Assembly: GCA_023391815.1 (NCBI GenBank)
Contig: JAEWAF010000086.1
Coordinates: 142,945 to 206,944, forward strand
DNA: 64,000 nucleotides
Reading direction: 5' to 3'
From: Pseudomonadota bacterium
GTDB taxonomy: Bacteria > Pseudomonadota > Gammaproteobacteria > Steroidobacterales > Steroidobacteraceae
Below, one piece after another: positions 19,473 to 27,731 of this stretch (its first letter is position 1; every line of letters starts with the position of its first letter). The translations under genes and the position numbers were made by a program. The notes under the pieces were generated by a model. That model was given only the letters and a program-made list of their open reading frames with translations, did not search any database and was not told the origin of the DNA.

Positions 19473-20111
19473 TCAACTGGCGTTGTGCTTGAGGCGGAAA
19501 ACGCTCAGGCCCATCAGAACGAAGGCGCCCCCTGAAACCTGATTGAACAACCTCACCCGGGCATCACTCGAAAACCAGCCTTTGATGTGGCGTGCCAACG
19601 TCACATAAAAGCAATGTGACACGATCGCGCAGCTCGCAAACGTCAACGTGAGCACAAAGAACTGCTCAGATACCGAGGCTTCGGGGTTGATGAACTGCGG
19701 GAACAAGGCGGTAAAAAATAGAATACTTTTCGGATTGGTCCCCGCGACCAGCAGACCTTGTTGGAAAAACCTCGCCGCACCTTGATCGCCAGGCAGTGAG
19801 GAGGCGGTCAGCTGATCAAAAATATTGTTCTTGCTGATCCACTGGCGAACGCCCAGATAGATCAGATACGTCGCTCCAATCATCTTGAAAGCAAGGAATA
19901 GAGTGGATGAAGTACGCAGCACGGCACCGAGCCCCGCCATGGCGGCGCTCGATACAAGAAAGATACCCAAGGCGTTGCCTAGCGAGCTGACTAGTGCATT
20001 CCGCGCACCGAATGCTACTGAATTGGACACTGCCAACAAGACGGCAGGCCCGGGACTGAACGTAGTCAACAAGGAGGCGCCGAGGAACACCAGCCAAACC
20101 GATAGACTCAC
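19473..20111 (-). CDS. LysE/RhtB-family amino-acid exporter
   Basis: A 212-residue inner-membrane protein with six hydrophobic segments. It carries the family signature near the N-terminus (TTFSPGPAVLLAVSNSVAFGARNALVSSLGNALG) and the later FFTALFPQFINP block. RhtB-type proteins export homoserine, threonine or other amino acids. The GTG start at 20111 is preceded by GGGAG with about six bases spacing. It stands alone between unrelated genes. Confidence 0.92.
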   Translation of the reverse strand: MSLSVWLVFLGASLLTTFSPGPAVLLAVSNSVAFGARNALVSSLGNALGIFLVSSAAMAGLGAVLRTSSTLFLAFKMIGATYLIYLGVRQWISKNNIFDQLTASSLPGDQGAARFFQQGLLVAGTNPKSILFFTALFPQFINPEASVSEQFFVLTLTFASCAIVSHCFYVTLARHIKGWFSSDARVRLFNQVSGGAFVLMGLSVFRLKHNAS

Positions 20112-20369
20112 AATTGACTCCCGCCTCGAGGAATTGAAAGCAGCTCAAGCTAGAGTATATAGGTCAAACACTCGCTGCGGCATGTGGTCTGCGGGATTCT
20201 GATTCACTATTCGCTCGGCCAGAAGATCACGCTCGCCAAGCTCGGCGACGACTACAGAAGCCCTTCGCACGCGTGACCACTAGCGACATCCAAACATATG
20301 CCGACGAGCGGCCGAAGCCATCGCGCCGGTGAAAACGCAGCGTCGCACCGGCAACTGCAACGCCGACAT

Positions 20370-20963
20370 CTAGGGATCCCCGAACGCCTGGCCGATTGTG
20401 AACTCGCAGAGCGCGAACAGGCGTTTCTTCGGCACACCGTCACGGGCCTGGATAGACAAGCCATGCATGACTGCGGTCAGGTAGTCGCCCAGCAGTTGCG
20501 GATCCGCTCCCGGAGCCAACTCCCCTTCGCTCACCGCCCGCTTCAGCCGATCGACGATCAGCCCCGTCTGCAGCTTGCGTCGCTTCGACAACCAATCGCG
20601 CACCTGATCGTTTTCCACTGTCGAATTGATCGCCGCTGATACCACCATGCAGCCGTGGGGACGACCGGGGCGCGTATAGGTCTCCACTGCCTCGTGCAAC
20701 ATGCGCTGAATCGCTTGTCGAGCAGTCGGCTCCTGCTCTAGAGCGCGCTTCGCAAAGCCACCTTCCCCTGCTTCATAGAGCCCAACCGCCTCGCGAAACA
20801 GGTCTTCCTTCGAGCCGAAGGCCGCATAGATTCTGGCGGACGCGATGCCGAGCGCTGACACCAGATTCGCCATGGAGGTGCCCTCATAGCCTCGCGACCA
20901 GAATTCGTCACGTGCGCGCGCCAGCGCCTCATCGCGATCGAACTCTCTGGGTCTACCGGCCAT
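20370..20963 (-). CDS. TetR-family regulator next to the hydrolase/porin pair
   Basis: A 197-residue regulator starting MAGRPREFDRDEALARARDEFWSRGYEGTSMANL, the classical TetR helix-turn-helix entry (about residues 3-60), and a C-terminal dimer/ligand domain of the AcrR/YcdC type. It is divergent from an exported alpha/beta hydrolase, and the 190-base region between them contains repeated TTCTTTGT words and an inverted repeat, so it likely represses both itself and the hydrolase-porin operon. Confidence 0.9.
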   Translation of the reverse strand: MAGRPREFDRDEALARARDEFWSRGYEGTSMANLVSALGIASARIYAAFGSKEDLFREAVGLYEAGEGGFAKRALEQEPTARQAIQRMLHEAVETYTRPGRPHGCMVVSAAINSTVENDQVRDWLSKRRKLQTGLIVDRLKRAVSEGELAPGADPQLLGDYLTAVMHGLSIQARDGVPKKRLFALCEFTIGQAFGDP

Positions 20964-20973
20964 CGCGCACCTC

Positions 20974-21143
20974 ATTCTTTGTCACACCACCAATAATCTA
21001 GCTTCCAGGCCCGATATTCAAGCGTTTGCGAGGGGTAATGCCGCCCGGAGCGATGCTCGACGAAAGCTCAATCTTTGTCGACTCACAAAGAATTGGTTGA
21101 CTCCGGGCGAAGACTCGGCAATTCTTTGTTGACCGTTAAACAA
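20974..21143. promoter_or_regulatory. Divergent control region with candidate TetR operators
   Basis: The word ATTCTTTGT occurs at 20974-20982 and 21121-21129, and a close form at 21071-21078. At 21073-21090 it forms an inverted repeat CTTTGT-CGACTC-ACAAAG, extended by CAAT/ATTG outside. A second inverted repeat TTGTT/AACAA lies at 21126-21143 just before the hydrolase start. Such spaced palindromes between a TetR gene and its divergent target are typical operators. The assignment is inferred. Confidence 0.55.
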
Positions 21144-21155
21144 TAGGAAGCGACG

Positions 21156-22157
21156 ATGAACAAGCGTTTCGGAACAAAGAAATTGCGTTTGATGATCTCG
21201 GCAAGCGTGGCTGCGGCCGCGCTCTCGGGCGCGCCCAGTTGGGCGGAGGCTGTGGGTACTGATACTGCGGCCACGCACGTCGCGCTCGGATCGCAGGTGG
21301 ATCGACGCTTCACCGATCAGTACACGGAGATCGGCGATCTGAAACTTCATTACGTGACCGGCGGCGAAGGCCCGCCAGTGCTGCTCATCCCCGGATGGCT
21401 GCAGACGTGGTACGCGTGGCGCGGCGTCATGCCTGCCTTGGCGGACGCTGGATTCAAAGTCATCGCGGTCGATCCTCGGGGCATGGGGCACTCCAGCCGC
21501 ACGGCAGGAGGCTACGACACCGCTCAACTCGCTAAAGATCTGCATGCCCTCATGCGAAAGCTCGGGCATCAACGCTATGCCGTCGTCGGCCACGATATCG
21601 GCATGTGGATCGGTTATGCGATGGCGGCGGATGACTCGGCAGCCGTCGAACGCGTCGCGCTCATCGAGGGCGGTATTCCCGGCCTGCTCAAACCATCGCC
21701 CAAAGTGATGATGCCTCAGGCGCAGAGCGCGTTCTTCTGGCAATTCATGTTCAATCAGCAGCCGGATCTCCCAGAGTTGCTGCTGCAAGGTCACGAGCGT
21801 GCCTTCATGAGCTACCTGTTCGATAAATGGGCTTTCCGGCCCGAGCGCATCGCCATCGATGTCTATGCGGCTACGTACTCCGTGCCTGGCGGCATCCGCT
21901 CTCAAATGGCGTATTACCGGGCGCTCCCAGAAACGATCCGACAGGACCAGCAACGCGCGAAGCGCAAACTTCCGATGCCCGTCCTGGTCCTCGGCGGCGA
22001 CCACGGCGTTCGTGACTTGCCGCAGACAATGCTTCGACCCGTCGCTCAGCAGGTCCGCGGGCGAGTGCTGCCCGGCTGTGGGCACTTCGCTCCGGAGGAG
22101 TGCCCCGAAGAATTGCTGACGGATCTGCTGCCCTTCCTTCAAGAGGGCAGGCGATGA
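21156..22157 (+). CDS. Exported alpha/beta hydrolase, epoxide hydrolase-like
   Basis: A 333-residue alpha/beta-hydrolase with a signal peptide (cleavage near SWAEA, about residue 31), so periplasmic or secreted. The oxyanion motif is LLIPGWLQTWYAW. The nucleophile elbow is GHDIGMW, with aspartate rather than serine, as in soluble epoxide hydrolases and haloalkane dehalogenases. The C-terminal histidine is in GCGHFAPEE. It overlaps the OprB-type porin gene (ATGA), suggesting uptake and hydrolysis of the same compound. Export is unusual for this enzyme class. Confidence 0.85.
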   Translation: MNKRFGTKKLRLMISASVAAAALSGAPSWAEAVGTDTAATHVALGSQVDRRFTDQYTEIGDLKLHYVTGGEGPPVLLIPGWLQTWYAWRGVMPALADAGFKVIAVDPRGMGHSSRTAGGYDTAQLAKDLHALMRKLGHQRYAVVGHDIGMWIGYAMAADDSAAVERVALIEGGIPGLLKPSPKVMMPQAQSAFFWQFMFNQQPDLPELLLQGHERAFMSYLFDKWAFRPERIAIDVYAATYSVPGGIRSQMAYYRALPETIRQDQQRAKRKLPMPVLVLGGDHGVRDLPQTMLRPVAQQVRGRVLPGCGHFAPEECPEELLTDLLPFLQEGRR

Positions 22158-23380
22158 ACGGAACCCGAAGGGTGTGGCGAATCGCCTTCGCGCTCGCGTT
22201 GTCGCTAACTACGGCGGCAACGCGGGCTCAGCCGCCAGCCGGCATTAATCCGCAGATGAGATATCTCTCGGAGGTTGCCGCGAACCTCACGGGCGGAGAT
22301 GCTCAAAAATTGCGCGAGACGGGCGAGCTCGACATTGGTGCGCACTTTGACATGGCGCGACTCGTCGGTATTCGCGGGGGCACGTTTCAAGCAACCATAT
22401 CTTGGCGTCGCGGCGACAATCTCGCCCGCGATGCCGGCCTTGACACGCTCGAACTCGTCCAGGCGAATTACGGACGCGGACAAACCGCACGTCTCACTCA
22501 ATTTTGGTACCAGCAGGAATTTCTCGATGGGCGCGCCGACGTGAAGTTCGGTCGAGTGACCGCGGGAGAAGACTTCGCAGCGTTCTCCTGCGACTTCATG
22601 AACCTCGGTCTCTGCGGTGCGCGGCCCGGCAGCGTAGTCAGCGACTATTGGTATAACTGGCCGATCAGCCAATGGGCGGTGCGCATGCGTTATCGTGGTC
22701 CGAGCGGATACGTGCAAGTAGGCGCCTTGGAGGTCAATCCGAAGAATCTCGAAGAGAATTTCACCCTCGGTCGATTCAGCGGTGCCACCGGGGTGCTCGT
22801 TCCGTTTGAGGTTGCATTCACGCCCAATTCGGCGTTCAACCAGCCCCTGGGAATATACAAGCTGGGAGGTTGGTACGACTCCTCCACCGTCGACGGCATC
22901 GATATCACCGGCGAGAGCGAGCGTCTCAGCGCCCTACCCGATCTGCAACGACAGGGACGCTACGGCGCATACGCGCAGATCCGACAGCAGCTGACCGGGC
23001 GAGACAATGCCACGAGGACTTCAGGGCTTGCGATATTCCTGAACATCGTGCAAGCGGAACAGCGCACGAGCCATCTGGATCGTCAGATCGGCTTTGGAGT
23101 GACGTACCAGCCGCTACAGCACTCCGGCGCGCCCGAGGAACTCGCGCTTGGTCTCACGAGCACGCGCGTCAACCCTCGATTCGCTTCACGTGAGCGCCAG
23201 CTCCACCCTGAGGAGCCTAGATTGGCTAGCGAATACGTCGCTGAGTTCTATGGTCGCTGGAACCTCACGCCTTGGCTCTGGGTACAACCGAATGTGCAAT
23301 ACATCGTCTCGCCCGGCGGCCATTCGAAACGCGAAGACGTGGCGATCGTGGGGCTTCGCTTAACCACGGCACTCGAATAA
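22154..23380 (+). CDS. OprB-family carbohydrate-selective porin
   Basis: A 408-residue outer-membrane protein with a signal peptide (ending ATRAQ). The OprB pattern is visible: a DTLELVQANYGRG strand, LTQFWYQQEFLDGRADVKFGRVTAGEDFA, and a repeated series of aromatic-rich strands ending with LGLRLTTALE. OprB-type porins carry sugars and some aromatic compounds. It is translationally coupled to the upstream hydrolase and under the divergent TetR gene. Confidence 0.88.
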   Translation: MNGTRRVWRIAFALALSLTTAATRAQPPAGINPQMRYLSEVAANLTGGDAQKLRETGELDIGAHFDMARLVGIRGGTFQATISWRRGDNLARDAGLDTLELVQANYGRGQTARLTQFWYQQEFLDGRADVKFGRVTAGEDFAAFSCDFMNLGLCGARPGSVVSDYWYNWPISQWAVRMRYRGPSGYVQVGALEVNPKNLEENFTLGRFSGATGVLVPFEVAFTPNSAFNQPLGIYKLGGWYDSSTVDGIDITGESERLSALPDLQRQGRYGAYAQIRQQLTGRDNATRTSGLAIFLNIVQAEQRTSHLDRQIGFGVTYQPLQHSGAPEELALGLTSTRVNPRFASRERQLHPEEPRLASEYVAEFYGRWNLTPWLWVQPNVQYIVSPGGHSKREDVAIVGLRLTTALE

Positions 23381-23756
23381 TCCACTTCAAAGCCTCGCAA
23401 GCTCGGTTGTCGGCGCGGAATTTTCGCGAGTTGCCGCGCTTCCGGGATCGCCACGCCTGACGCGCTGGTTCACGCAGTTCAGCGACCGCCCCTCCATGCT
23501 TGCGACTCCGTTGTCCGGTCAGACGCACGACTGACGAATCGAGAATGTTTGGTGGGAACCGCTCACAGTTCTGGCCCGCAGTCGCTGATGTTCGCTCAAC
23601 TGCCGGCAGGAATGCCTCCATATCACGGATGCTCATATCTCTGACATTCATGACCGCTCCGCATAATCATCTTGCTCCGAACTCAATTGTCTCAACCTAC
23701 ATCGGCCGGATAGAGTTCGATCGAATGTATCTTGATCATGAATTTTTGCTCCATCG
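23381..23756. other. Intergenic region with possible LysR remnant on the minus strand
   Basis: About 375 bases before the MFS gene. On the minus strand from 23651 a frame reads MNVRDMSIRDMEAFLPAVERTS, which resembles the first 20 residues of LysR regulators (xxMEAFLAVVExGSF). The resemblance then fades. It may be the decayed start of a regulator that once controlled the MFS gene. The rest holds nothing I can name. Confidence 0.3.
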
Positions 23757-24968
23757 ATGAATCGCTCACAGCCTCCTTCAACTCAGCAAATGTTCAGGCC
23801 CGATTCCGATCCGAAGTGGCGCTCACATGCGTTGGCGCTGGCCTTTGGAACGTTTGCGGTCGGCACCGACGCTTTTGTGATCGCGGGTATTCTTCCCCAG
23901 ATCGGCCAGTCGCTCGAGGTGAGCGTTCAGGCTGCTGGCCAACTCGTCTCGGTTTTTTCGCTGGCCTACGCCATCAGTGCACCGCTGCTCGGAACTGCCA
24001 CCGCAGACTGGCAACGTCGAAACGCTCTGGTGTTCGCACTAACGTTGTTCGCTGTTGGCAATGCCATAACGGCCGCGGTGCCCGGATATGCCTGGGTGCT
24101 CTTCTCGCGGGTCATCGCAGCCGCCGGCGCCGGTCTGTTTACAGCAAGCGCGAGCGCCACCGCAGCGACGCTCGCAGGCACTAGCAACCGGGGCGCCGCG
24201 ATTGCTCGAGTAATGCTGGGACTGACCATGTCGCTGGTATTCGGCGCACCGCTCGGAACTGCCATGGCCTCCGCCATCGGCTGGCGCGGAACTATGTGGT
24301 TCGTGACGGCCCTGGGTATCGCGGCAGGCATCCTCATTCATCTACGACTACCGCGATCGGCAGAGGCGCAGGTTTCGACCGTCTCCGAGCGTCTCGCTCA
24401 ACTTCGCAACCGCTCCGTAATGTGGGACCTGCTGCGATCGGTGGTCGCTTTCACGGGCGTCTATATCCCGTACACATACATCAGTGTGGTGTATCGGGAG
24501 GCGGTCGATGCAAAGCCCGGATTCCTGGGTAGCGCGTTGCTCGTTTTCGGCGTTTGCGGAACTTGCGGCAATCTGCTCGCCGGCAAGCTCAGCGATCGCG
24601 TTGGACCCACCGCGGTGATAATCGCCGGCTTGCTCGGCTTCACGCTGGTCTGCATTTTGGTACCCGTCGCAACGAGTTCTCCTTTCATGTCGCTCGTCGC
24701 CGTCGCCGCTTCGGGAATGTTTGCGTTCTCGCTGACGACGCCTCAACAAGCGCTGCTGCTCTCCAGATCGGCGGGCGGCCATCTGTCGGTATTGACGGCG
24801 CTCTATCAGTCCAGCGTTTACATTGCGGTTGCGCTCTCCGGCGTTCTTGGCGCCCTGATCATCACTGCCTTCGGTCGGGGAGCGCTGACGTATATCGCTG
24901 CGCTGATCACCGCATCGGCTGCATTGATGAGCTGGCGGCAATCCGAAGCCAAACCCGTAGATTCGTAA
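23757..24968 (+). CDS. MFS transporter, DHA1-type
   Basis: A 403-residue, 12-helix major facilitator protein. The first helices contain FGTFAVGTDAFVIAGILPQIGQSLEVSVQAAGQLVSVFSLAYA, the drug:proton antiporter type with the D-F-V-I-A-G-I-L-P signature of sugar-efflux and chloramphenicol-type exporters. Motif A-like sequence follows helix 2 (GTATADWQRRNAL). A second ATG at 23790 is possible. It lies upstream of a serine hydrolase on the same strand with 77 bases between them. The substrate is not evident. Confidence 0.9.
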   Translation: MNRSQPPSTQQMFRPDSDPKWRSHALALAFGTFAVGTDAFVIAGILPQIGQSLEVSVQAAGQLVSVFSLAYAISAPLLGTATADWQRRNALVFALTLFAVGNAITAAVPGYAWVLFSRVIAAAGAGLFTASASATAATLAGTSNRGAAIARVMLGLTMSLVFGAPLGTAMASAIGWRGTMWFVTALGIAAGILIHLRLPRSAEAQVSTVSERLAQLRNRSVMWDLLRSVVAFTGVYIPYTYISVVYREAVDAKPGFLGSALLVFGVCGTCGNLLAGKLSDRVGPTAVIIAGLLGFTLVCILVPVATSSPFMSLVAVAASGMFAFSLTTPQQALLLSRSAGGHLSVLTALYQSSVYIAVALSGVLGALIITAFGRGALTYIAALITASAALMSWRQSEAKPVDS

Positions 24969-25045
24969 CTTTCGAGAGTGGGCGGTGTTCTCACGGACTG
25001 CGAACTATGAAACCGCGCTGGCGGACTTAGAGGGAGAGCCGGCCG

Positions 25046-26893
25046 GTGAACCGCCGCTGCGAGAGCAATGCAATTGCACGGTGTGCCCTGATGGGTGCAC
25101 TGCTGTTTGTCTTCTCGATTGCCGTGAACGCCTCGGCGCTCGCGCCCGGTTTGCGCTCGGATATCGAACGGCTTCTGCAGGACAACGGACTGACTGGAGC
25201 AGTGTGGTCCACGGTGGCGCCGGACGGCACCATCGCAGTCGATGCCGTTGGTGTGAAAGTCGCGCGCACCGGCGAGCCACTACGCTCCGACGATCGGGTT
25301 CATGTCGGCTCGGTGACCAAGACGCTCCTGGCAACTGGCATATTGAAGTTAGTCAGCGACGGCCGGCTTGCACTCGAAACGCCGATCTCGAGATATCTGC
25401 CTCAATTGGTGTTCGACAATCCTTGGGCGACGAGCGAGCCGATCAGGCTGCGCCACCTGCTCGATCATACGGCAGGCTTGGACGACGCGCGCCTCTGGCA
25501 GGTTTTCAGCTTGAAGCCCGAGGCTGATGCGCCACTGGCCGAGGCTTTCTCGCGCGATCCGACGCTGCTACGCGTGCGCAGCCGACCGGGGAGCCGATTC
25601 TCGTATTCCAATATGGGTTACGTTCTGCTTGGCATGGTGATCGAATCTACTACGGGTGAGCGCTATGAGCGCTATCTGGACGATCACCTGCTCCGGCCAC
25701 TCGGGATGCGCGACAGCACCTTTGCCTTCGTCTCGCAGGCGGGCCCGCGGGCGGATGCTCGTCTGGCGATGGGACATTTCGAAAATGGAGTCCCCCAGGC
25801 CGCGGTACCCAGCTATTTGCGACCCGCCACACAGTTCACGACCACGGCGGCGGACATGGCTTCGTTCGGACGCTTCCTCATGAGCGACGGCCGAATCGAC
25901 GGCGCACCTTTCATAGATCCAGCGCTGCTGCGTGCGATGGGCCGGCCGTTCGAGACGGAAGCCGCTCGGGCAGGCTTGGCGGCAGGATATGCGCTGGGCC
26001 TGGGTCGTCGCGATCGGCACGGTGCGGTCGGCTCGTGCCACGCAGGCAATACGGTGGGCTACCGGGCCATGCTCTGCGTTTTCCCGGAACAACAAAAAGC
26101 ATTCTTCATCGCGATGAATGCTGATAGCGAAACGGCGAACTATGAGCGCTTCCACGCACTGCTCGTCAGAGCGCTGAAACTCGACGCGGTTGCTCTGGCC
26201 GGCGCTGGCATGCCGTCCGCTGACGTCGCAGACTGGGAAGGCATCTACATCCCAGCACCCCCCCGGATGGCGAGTTTCGCCTGGCTCGCCACCGTGTTCG
26301 ACTTCGTCCGCGTGAGCTGGGATGGAACTCATCTACGGCTGCGCTCCCTCCAGTCGGACGACAAAACACTCGCGCCACAGGGCGGACTCTTATTCAGAGC
26401 GACTGACCGTGCCACGGCTTCGCACGTGTTCCTGACATCTGTCGACGGCGAGAGCGTTTTGAGCGACGGGCTGAAAAACTACGAGCGGACTTCACTGGCG
26501 AAAATTGCGCTTCTCTGGGCGAGCCTATGCGGAGGCATCTTGGGACTGCTCATCATAGTCATCTCGGGTACGGTGCACCTGTTATCGAGACGTCTGACGC
26601 CTTCCGGGGCGATCTTCGCGCCATACCTCACCGTGGTCGCTCTGCTGCTGCCGTTGCCCTTGTTTGTTCAGCAATCGTTTCTGCAACTGGGCGATGTAAC
26701 TATAGCCAGCGTAACACTCGCAGTGGTTACGGCCGCGTTGCCCGTTGGAATGATCATCGGCCTTGCGCGGCAACTTCGCACTCGCACCCCGGGCATGATG
26801 GCGGTGATCGATGCCGCCGCCATGCTCGCAGTCCTGCAGTGGACGATCGTTCTTGCTTCATGGGATCTTGTGCCGCTACGCCTCTGGCACTAG
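25046..26893 (+). CDS. Serine hydrolase (beta-lactamase/class C-like) with C-terminal membrane domain
   Basis: A 615-residue protein. After a signal peptide the beta-lactamase-related domain (about residues 35-375) has the catalytic SxxK motif SVTK (about residue 91), the YxN motif YSNMG and an HAGNTVGYRAM segment in the KTG position. This is the pattern of esterases and D-aminopeptidases of the class C fold. The last 150 residues hold about four hydrophobic helices, an architecture shared with penicillin-binding-protein-like membrane hydrolases. The start is GTG with a GGGAG about 14 bases upstream. It converges on the lasso peptide operon 124 bases away. A protective role there is conceivable but unsupported. 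Confidence 0.8.
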   Translation: MNRRCESNAIARCALMGALLFVFSIAVNASALAPGLRSDIERLLQDNGLTGAVWSTVAPDGTIAVDAVGVKVARTGEPLRSDDRVHVGSVTKTLLATGILKLVSDGRLALETPISRYLPQLVFDNPWATSEPIRLRHLLDHTAGLDDARLWQVFSLKPEADAPLAEAFSRDPTLLRVRSRPGSRFSYSNMGYVLLGMVIESTTGERYERYLDDHLLRPLGMRDSTFAFVSQAGPRADARLAMGHFENGVPQAAVPSYLRPATQFTTTAADMASFGRFLMSDGRIDGAPFIDPALLRAMGRPFETEAARAGLAAGYALGLGRRDRHGAVGSCHAGNTVGYRAMLCVFPEQQKAFFIAMNADSETANYERFHALLVRALKLDAVALAGAGMPSADVADWEGIYIPAPPRMASFAWLATVFDFVRVSWDGTHLRLRSLQSDDKTLAPQGGLLFRATDRATASHVFLTSVDGESVLSDGLKNYERTSLAKIALLWASLCGGILGLLIIVISGTVHLLSRRLTPSGAIFAPYLTVVALLLPLPLFVQQSFLQLGDVTIASVTLAVVTAALPVGMIIGLARQLRTRTPGMMAVIDAAAMLAVLQWTIVLASWDLVPLRLWH

Positions 26894-27016
26894 TAGCCCT
26901 CTCTGAAAGCATCGACGCTCATCGAGGCCACGGCTACTGCGTGCCACACTGCTGCGAGCGACGGAGAATCATCGGACCGTCGTCGCTAACGTGAGCGATT
27001 CGCGTCGATGACCGGA

Positions 27017-27721
27017 CTATGGAGTTCCAACCGCCTTGCCTTCCAGCTCGGTGAGATCGTCGACGAGGCGCATGAGCGCTTCGCCCCTGCGGTCGGTACG
27101 ACTGGCGTCGGTCTTGTATTTTCCGTTCACCAGCAGGGTCGGCAGCTTGGTGACTTTATAGTGCTTCAACAATCGCTCGGCGTTGCGCAGGTGCATTTCG
27201 ACTTCATCCGAACGATATGCGTTCATGAACTGCTGCGGGTCGATGCCGTGCTGCCTGGCAAATTCCAGCTGTAACTGCAATGTCTGCTGCTCGTCGCTCG
27301 CGACCAGCCTGTTGCGCCGGGCATGGATGGTGTCGAAGATGATCGCGTGGAGGTCGGTGCGGCCTAGCACCTGCAACGTATAAAACAATCGGGCGTGCGG
27401 CTGATCGAGGTCCCCCCAGGTCGTAGGAACGCGCTGAAACTCGACGTTCCGCGGCTTCTTGTTATTCCACAATGTCACATGCGGGTCCATCGTGTAGCAA
27501 TGCGGGCACCCGTACCAGAAGAATTCCACCACCGTAACCTTGCCGTTCTCGCCCGCCACCCCGGCGAGCGGCTCGAAGACTTCGTAATGTGTGCCGGCCT
27601 GCCACCGATCGTGTTTGCCGACGACCACTTCCGTAACGGGCGTGCTGTCGACCGGGACGCGCTCACATGCCGTCATGGCCAGGACCAGTGAAATACACAG
27701 CAGTCTTCGGCGCAGTTCCAT
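27017..27721 (-). CDS. DsbA-like thiol:disulfide oxidoreductase lipoprotein (lasso cluster)
   Basis: A 234-residue thioredoxin-fold protein exported as a lipoprotein: signal peptide with lipobox LAMTAC (Cys about residue 19). The active site is FFWYGCPHC (CPHC, about residues 71-74, the DsbA dipeptide) and the cis-proline loop is TKLPTLLVNG (about residue 193). DsbA enzymes make disulfides in the periplasm. The gene follows the lasso C gene by only 10 bases on the same strand, and the precursor core in this operon has two cysteines, so it probably oxidises the lasso peptide. A housekeeping DsbA that merely lies here is the alternative. The convergent serine hydrolase ends 123 bases downstream. 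Confidence 0.88.
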   Translation of the reverse strand: MELRRRLLCISLVLAMTACERVPVDSTPVTEVVVGKHDRWQAGTHYEVFEPLAGVAGENGKVTVVEFFWYGCPHCYTMDPHVTLWNNKKPRNVEFQRVPTTWGDLDQPHARLFYTLQVLGRTDLHAIIFDTIHARRNRLVASDEQQTLQLQLEFARQHGIDPQQFMNAYRSDEVEMHLRNAERLLKHYKVTKLPTLLVNGKYKTDASRTDRRGEALMRLVDDLTELEGKAVGTP

Positions 27722-27731
27722 GACTGTTCCT

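Noticed and set aside
23757..24968. MFS gene as the lasso peptide exporter
   Set aside because: It is on the other strand, separated by the serine hydrolase gene, and nothing links it to the cluster except distance.
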